From: an uncultured Marvinbryantia sp.
GTDB lineage: Bacteria > Bacillota > Clostridia > Lachnospirales > Lachnospiraceae
Direction of reading: 5' to 3'
DNA length: 19,846 bases
Assembly (NCBI GenBank): GCA_934394985.1
Contig: CAKRRF010000042.1
Coordinates: forward strand, 1-19,846
Each line of letters opens with the position of its first letter. Within the stretch, counting starts at the first letter, position 1. Below the pieces are notes generated by a model. It saw nothing but the letters and a program-made list of their open reading frames with translations. It made no database searches and was not told the origin of the DNA. A program made the position numbers and the translations under genes. Positions 16,289 to 19,846 of the stretch are shown here, one piece after another.

Positions 16289-16317
16289 ATAATAGAAGAA
16301 AAAATATAGGATGTCAA
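16289..16317 (-). promoter_or_regulatory. Promoter of the PHP hydrolase gene
   Basis: Read on the minus strand: TTGACA (16312-16317), a 17-bp spacer, TATTAT (16289-16294). The perfect -35 suggests a strong promoter; the leader to ATG 16243 is about 40 bases. Confidence 0.75.
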
Positions 16318-16359
16318 ATATACATATTTCCAAATCAAGCCAAAAACATGAAAAAGACC

Positions 16360-16388
16360 TTGAATTTTCTGCCTAAATTGAGTAGAAT
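16360..16388 (+). promoter_or_regulatory. Promoter of the glycolytic operon
   Basis: TTGAAT (16360-16365), a 17-bp spacer, TAGAAT (16383-16388), giving a start near 16395 and a leader of about 85 bases before gap. Confidence 0.65.
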
Positions 16389-16402
16389 AACAAGTGGGTT
16401 GA

Positions 16403-16420
16403 TGTTCCTAAATAGGAACA
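16403..16420 (+). promoter_or_regulatory. 18-bp palindrome in the gap leader
   Basis: TGTTCCTAAATAGGAACA: perfect 8-base arms (16403-16410 and 16413-16420) around AA, starting about 8 bases downstream of the predicted transcription start. It fits a repressor operator; as RNA it would form a 7-8 bp hairpin near the 5' end that could protect the message. No T tract follows, so it is not a terminator. Confidence 0.6.
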
Positions 16421-16480
16421 GAAACGATCTGCTTTGTCAGATAAAATTTTTTAATTAAATTCTCAGGAGGAATTACGATT

Positions 16481-17494
16481 ATGGCAGTAAAAGTAGCGAT
16501 CAATGGATTCGGCCGTATCGGTCGTCTTGCATTCAGACAGATGTTTGGTGCAGAAGGTTATGAAGTAGTAGCAATCAACGATTTAACAAGCCCTAAAATG
16601 CTTGCACATCTGTTAAAGTATGATTCATCTCAGGGTAAATATGCTCTGGCTGATACAGTAACAGCAGGTGAAGATTCTATCACAGTTGATGGAAAAGAAA
16701 TCAAGATCTACAAAGAAGCAGACGCTGCTAACCTTCCATGGGGAGAAATCGGTGTAGACGTAGTTCTGGAGTGTACAGGATTCTATACATCCAAAGCAAA
16801 AGCAGAAGCACACATCAAAGCAGGTGCTCGTAAAGTTGTTATCTCTGCTCCAGCAGGAAATGACCTTCCTACCATTGTTTACAATGTAAACCATGAAACA
16901 CTGAAAGCAGAAGATACAGTTATTTCTGCAGCTTCTTGTACAACAAACTGCCTGGCTCCTATGGCTAAAGCTCTTAATGACTATATGCCAATTCAGTCCG
17001 GTATCATGTGCACAATTCACGCTTACACAGGTGACCAGATGATCCTTGACGGACCACAGAGAAAAGGTGACCTTAGAAGATCTCGTGCAGGTGCAGTTAA
17101 CATCGTTCCTAACAGCACAGGTGCTGCAAAAGCAATCGGTCTGGTTATCCCAGAACTGAACGGCAAACTGATCGGTGCTGCTCAGCGTGTACCGACCCCT
17201 ACAGGATCAACAACAATCCTGAACGCAGTAGTAAAAGGAAAAGCTACTGTAGAAGAAATCAATGCAGCTATGAAAGCAGCAGCTACAGAATCTTTCGGTT
17301 ACAACACAGATGAGATCGTATCCAGCGATATCGTTGGTATGAGATTCGGTTCTCTGTTCGATGCTACACAGACAATGGTAGTTAACCTTGAAGATGGAAC
17401 ATCTCAGGTACAGGTTGTTTCTTGGTATGACAATGAAAACAGCTATGTAAGCCAGATGGTTCGTACAATCAAATACTTCAGCGAATTAGCATAA
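16481..17494 (+). CDS. gap: Glyceraldehyde-3-phosphate dehydrogenase, type I
   Basis: A 337-residue glycolytic enzyme oxidising glyceraldehyde 3-phosphate to 1,3-bisphosphoglycerate with NAD. The N-terminal Rossmann motif is [13 protein letters not shown]34 after the second strand (AIND) favours NAD. Catalytic C153 in SAASCTTNC and H180 in IHAYTGDQ are present, and SWYDNE stands near the C-terminus. ATG 16481 follows AGGAGG (16465-16470). First gene of the gap-pgk-tpi operon; codon use is visibly more uniform than in the left half of the window, as expected for high expression. Confidence 0.98.
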   Translation: MAVKVAINGFGRIGRLAFRQMFGAEGYEVVAINDLTSPKMLAHLLKYDSSQGKYALADTVTAGEDSITVDGKEIKIYKEADAANLPWGEIGVDVVLECTGFYTSKAKAEAHIKAGARKVVISAPAGNDLPTIVYNVNHETLKAEDTVISAASCTTNCLAPMAKALNDYMPIQSGIMCTIHAYTGDQMILDGPQRKGDLRRSRAGAVNIVPNSTGAAKAIGLVIPELNGKLIGAAQRVPTPTGSTTILNAVVKGKATVEEINAAMKAAATESFGYNTDEIVSSDIVGMRFGSLFDATQTMVVNLEDGTSQVQVVSWYDNENSYVSQMVRTIKYFSELA

Positions 17495-17513
17495 GTATTA
17501 TCAAGACCTATCA

Positions 17514-17542
17514 GAGGTCCGGTCTTATATGGACCGGGCCTC
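17514..17542 (+). terminator. Hairpin in the gap-pgk spacer, possible partial terminator
   Basis: An 11-bp stem, 17514-17524 with 17532-17542 (GAGGTCCGGTC / GACCGGGCCTC, one G-U pair), 7-base loop, followed by ATTTTATT. The T tract is interrupted, so read-through into pgk is likely. It could make gap mRNA more abundant than pgk or act as a 3' stabiliser. Confidence 0.55.
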
Positions 17543-17560
17543 ATTTTATTATCATGATCT

Positions 17561-17581
17561 TTCAGACATACTCAGTCTGAA
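17561..17581 (+). repeat. Second hairpin before pgk
   Basis: TTCAGAC (17561-17567) / GTCTGAA (17575-17581), 7-bp perfect stem with a 7-base loop, ending 8 bases before the pgk ribosome binding site. It may be an mRNA processing or stability element. Confidence 0.45.
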
Positions 17582-17602
17582 GATATAACGGAGGTTACGA
17601 CA

Positions 17603-18826
17603 ATGGGATTAAGTAAAAAAACAGTAGATGATATCAACGCAAAGGGAAAACGCGTTCTTGTAAGATGTGATTTTAACGTACCATTAAAGAACGGTGAAAT
17701 CACAGATGAGACACGTATTGTGGCAGCACTGCCAACAATCAACAAATTGATTAACGATGGTGCTAAGGTAATCCTTTGCTCCCACCTTGGAAAAGTAAAA
17801 AATGGTCCGAATGAAGGAGAATCTCTTGCACCGGTAGCTAAGAGACTTTCTGAAAAGCTTGGCAAAGAAGTAGTATTCGTTTCTGATTATCATGTAACAG
17901 GCGAAGCAGCTACCAAAGCAGTGGAAGAAATGAAAGAAGGCGATGTAGTTCTTCTTCAGAATACTCGTTTCCGTGGTGCAGAAGAGACAAAGAATGGTGA
18001 AGAATTCAGTAAAGAACTGGCTGATCTGGCAGATATCTATGTTTGTGATGCATTTGGATCTTCTCACAGAGCACATGCTTCTGTAGCTGGAGTTACAAAG
18101 TTTATCAAAGAAAAAGGTGGAGAAAATGCAGTTGGATATCTGATGGAAAAAGAGATTGCATTCCTTGGTAATGCAGTTGAAAATCCGGTAAGACCTTTCG
18201 TGGCAATTCTTGGTGGTGCGAAAGTAGCTGACAAACTGAATGTTATTTCTAACCTTCTGGAAAAATGCGATACCCTGATCATTGGTGGTGGTATGGCATA
18301 TACATTCCTGAAAGCAAAAGGATATGAAATCGGAACATCTCTTTGCGATGAAACCAAACTGGATTATTGTAAAGAAATGATGGAAAAAGCAGAAAAGCTT
18401 GGTAAAAAACTTCTTCTGCCAATTGATACTGTGTGTACAAGTGAGTTCCCTAACCCAATCGATGCTGAGATTGCTACTCTTGAAGTAGATTCTGACAAGA
18501 TCCCAGCAGATAAGATGGGTATGGATATTGGACCAAAGACACAGGCTCTGTATGCAGAAGCTGTTAAAACAGCTAAGACTGTTGTATGGAACGGACCGAT
18601 GGGTGTATTTGAGAACCCTGTTCTTGCAAAAGGTACGATCGCAGTTGCAAAAGCACTGGCTGAAACAGATGCTACGACCATTATCGGTGGTGGTGATTCT
18701 GCAGCAGCAGTAAACCAGCTGGGATTTGGTGACAAGATGAGCCATATTTCTACAGGTGGTGGAGCATCTCTGGAATTCCTGGAAGGAAAAGCACTCCCGG
18801 GTGTTATGGCGGCTGACGATAAATAA
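17603..18826 (+). CDS. pgk: Phosphoglycerate kinase
   Basis: A 407-residue kinase making ATP and 3-phosphoglycerate from 1,3-bisphosphoglycerate. N-domain substrate motifs are RCDFNVP at 21-27, R38 and SHLGKVKNG at 60-68 (the usual SHLGRP arginine is a lysine here), and [11 protein letters not shown]-domain nucleotide motifs are [17 protein letters not shown] and [12 protein letters not shown] 17603 has GGAGG at 17590-17594. Full length and intact, second gene of the glycolytic operon. Confidence 0.98.
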   Translation: MGLSKKTVDDINAKGKRVLVRCDFNVPLKNGEITDETRIVAALPTINKLINDGAKVILCSHLGKVKNGPNEGESLAPVAKRLSEKLGKEVVFVSDYHVTGEAATKAVEEMKEGDVVLLQNTRFRGAEETKNGEEFSKELADLADIYVCDAFGSSHRAHASVAGVTKFIKEKGGENAVGYLMEKEIAFLGNAVENPVRPFVAILGGAKVADKLNVISNLLEKCDTLIIGGGMAYTFLKAKGYEIGTSLCDETKLDYCKEMMEKAEKLGKKLLLPIDTVCTSEFPNPIDAEIATLEVDSDKIPADKMGMDIGPKTQALYAEAVKTAKTVVWNGPMGVFENPVLAKGTIAVAKALAETDATTIIGGGDSAAAVNQLGFGDKMSHISTGGGASLEFLEGKALPGVMAADDK

Positions 18827-18841
18827 AAAGTATGTTTCTTC

Positions 18842-18873
18842 TCCTGCCAGATACATTTTTGTGTCTGACAGGA
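18842..18873 (+). repeat. Hairpin in the pgk-tpiA spacer
   Basis: A 13-bp imperfect stem, 18842-18854 with 18861-18873 (one C-A mismatch, one G-U), 6-base loop. It is followed by A rather than T, so it is not a terminator on this strand; a processing or stability hairpin is more likely. Confidence 0.5.
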
Positions 18874-18902
18874 AAAAATAAAAACGAATCGAGGAAAAGA
18901 CA

Positions 18903-19655
18903 ATGGCAAGAAAGAAAATTATCGCTGGAAACTGGAAAATGAACATGACTCCAAGTCAGGCAGTAGAATTGGTAAACACACTGAAAGATCTTGTTGTAAA
19001 CCCAGATGTAGATGTTGTATATTGCGTACCTGCAATCGATATCGTGCCAGTAGTAGAAGCTGTGAAAGGTTCTGATGTAGCAGTTGGCGCTGAAAACTTC
19101 TATATCGAAGATAAGGGAGCATTCACAGGAGAAATTTCTGCTCCAATGCTTCTGGATGCTGGTGTAAAATATGTAATCATTGGTCATTCAGAACGTCGTG
19201 ATTACTTTAAAGAAGATGATGCACTGTTAAATAAAAAAGTACTTAAAGCATTTGCTTCTGGTCTGACACCAATCCTTTGCTGTGGAGAGTCTCTGGAACT
19301 TCGTGAAAGAAATGCATACAAAGACTGGATCAATCTTCAGATCAAAGCTGATCTGGAAGGTGTAACAGCAGAGCAGGTTAAGACAATGGTTATCGCATAC
19401 GAACCAATCTGGGCAATTGGAACAGGAAAGACTGCAACAGCAGACCAGGCTCAGGAAGTTTGTGCAATGATTCGTCATACAATCGCTGAAATGTACGATG
19501 AAGCTACCGCAGAAGCAGTTCGTATTCAGTACGGCGGATCCATGAATGCAGGAAATGCAGCTGAACTTCTGTCCAAACCAGATATTGATGGTGGTCTGAT
19601 TGGTGGAGCAGCTCTGAAACCAGACTTCGGAAAGATCGTAAACTACAACAAATAA
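18903..19655 (+). CDS. tpiA: Triosephosphate isomerase
   Basis: A 250-residue TIM-barrel enzyme interconverting dihydroxyacetone phosphate and glyceraldehyde 3-phosphate. Catalytic residues are K12 in GNWKMN, H95 in IIGHSERR and E167 in [11 protein letters not shown]; loop-6 (IGTGKTA) and YGGSMN are intact. ATG 18903 is preceded by GAGGAAAAG. Third gene of the operon; a long hairpin follows. Confidence 0.98.
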   Translation: MARKKIIAGNWKMNMTPSQAVELVNTLKDLVVNPDVDVVYCVPAIDIVPVVEAVKGSDVAVGAENFYIEDKGAFTGEISAPMLLDAGVKYVIIGHSERRDYFKEDDALLNKKVLKAFASGLTPILCCGESLELRERNAYKDWINLQIKADLEGVTAEQVKTMVIAYEPIWAIGTGKTATADQAQEVCAMIRHTIAEMYDEATAEAVRIQYGGSMNAGNAAELLSKPDIDGGLIGGAALKPDFGKIVNYNK

Positions 19656-19691
19656 GCAGAATTTATTGAAAATTAACAAATAAACCACATC

Positions 19692-19757
19692 AAAACACCC
19701 CTAAGCGCTTTAAAAATTAGTTATCTCTACTAAGTGAAAAGCGTTTGGGGGTGTTTT
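19692..19757 (+). terminator. Long hairpin after tpiA
   Basis: A 20-bp stem, 19692-19711 with 19738-19757, with only two G-U pairs and no mismatch; its 3' arm ends GGGGGTGTTTT and is followed by AT-rich sequence. The 26-base loop holds a smaller stem TTAGT / ACTAA. It most likely ends the glycolytic transcript. The large, structured loop is unusual for a plain terminator. Confidence 0.7.
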
Positions 19758-19770
19758 ATAATTTTATTAA

Positions 19771-19829
19771 TATCACTTTTTTGCTCCTTTCTCGATAAAA
19801 ATAAAAAAGTGATAATTGACGAGAAGGAG
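19771..19829 (+). promoter_or_regulatory. Candidate RNA switch over a ribosome binding site
   Basis: Arms TATCACTTTTTT (19771-19782) and AAAAAAGTGATA (19803-19814) form a perfect 12-bp hairpin. Its loop contains CTCCTTTCTCG (19784-19794), which can instead pair with CGAGAAGGAG (19820-19829), the ribosome binding site of the next gene, over 10 bp with one bulged T. The two pairings would compete: one exposes the site, the other hides it. Trigger unknown. Confidence 0.45.
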
Positions 19830-19838
19830 GAACATTAC

Positions 19839-19846
19839 ATGGCAGC
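19839..19846 (+). CDS. Start of a further gene, cut by the window edge
   Basis: ATG 19839 stands nine bases after a strong site (GAAGGAGG, 19823-19830). Only ATG GCA GC is visible, so the product cannot be read. Phosphoglycerate mutase or enolase would fit the glycolytic context, but this is a guess from operon order in related bacteria. Confidence 0.5.

Noticed and set aside
16268..16293. Second plus-strand promoter TTGACA...TATAAT before gap
   Set aside because: Both hexamers are perfect but the spacer is only 14 bp; the 17-bp pair at 16360-16388 is more believable.
16427..16452. Attenuator in the gap leader (ATCTG/CAGAT followed by AAAATTTTTT)
   Set aside because: Only a 5-bp stem, with A residues between the stem and the T run; too weak to call.
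17684..18946. 420-codon open frame on the minus strand covering pgk
   Set aside because: It is antisense to a perfectly conserved pgk, has low-complexity Phe/Cys/Ile-rich content typical of reversed codon bias, and matches no family I know.

Overview
The window looks like chromosome of a low-GC, spore-forming member of the Clostridia, most likely a Lachnospiraceae gut anaerobe of the Blautia/Ruminococcus/Dorea kind. This is inferred from the gene set (Spo0A, a SpoVB-like flippase, a clostridial IscR-IscS-IscU-MnmA operon, a gap-pgk-tpi glycolytic operon), AGGAGG ribosome binding sites and classic TTGACA/TATAAT promoters. The genus was not tested. I see no insertion sequence, prophage, CRISPR array, tRNA or rRNA; the window reads as ordinary core chromosome with a few unusual points.

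Left part (1-3016): the end of an unidentified transcript with two hairpins, then a large LtaS/MdoB-type membrane phosphatase-fold protein whose true start is probably a non-standard codon, then a small DUF378 membrane protein with a strong terminator. Next (3030-7451) is a tight three-gene operon: a TetM/EF-G-like GTPase fused at its C-terminus to a Rae1/YacP-type NYN ribonuclease, a threonine aldolase-like PLP enzyme, and a beta-carbonic anhydrase.

Middle (7453-12000): spo0A behind a sigma-A-type promoter and two Spo0A boxes exactly 10 bp apart. Then comes a lone glycogen synthase gene with a small secreted protein of wall/glucan-binding-like repeats, meeting a convergent SpoVB-like flippase gene at a shared 12-bp-stem terminator.

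Right part (12031-15394): a consensus promoter drives iscR-iscS-iscU-mnmA. The Rrf2 regulator probably controls its own operon through a dyad just inside the transcript; the cysteine desulfurase supplies sulfur both to the IscU scaffold and to MnmA for tRNA 2-thiouridine. A PHP-family histidinol-phosphatase-like gene lies on the opposite strand and is divergent from the glycolytic operon.

The glycolytic operon (16360-19757) encodes GAPDH, phosphoglycerate kinase and triosephosphate isomerase. It has an 18-bp palindrome in its leader, a hairpin in each spacer between its genes, and a very long terminal stem. The final 75 bases carry the leader of another gene, whose ribosome binding site can pair with an upstream segment that itself sits in the loop of a competing 12-bp hairpin, so it may be a switch.

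The observations most worth checking are the GTPase-Rae1 fusion, the possible RNA switch at the right edge, the operator-like palindrome before gap, and the non-standard start of the LtaS-like gene.
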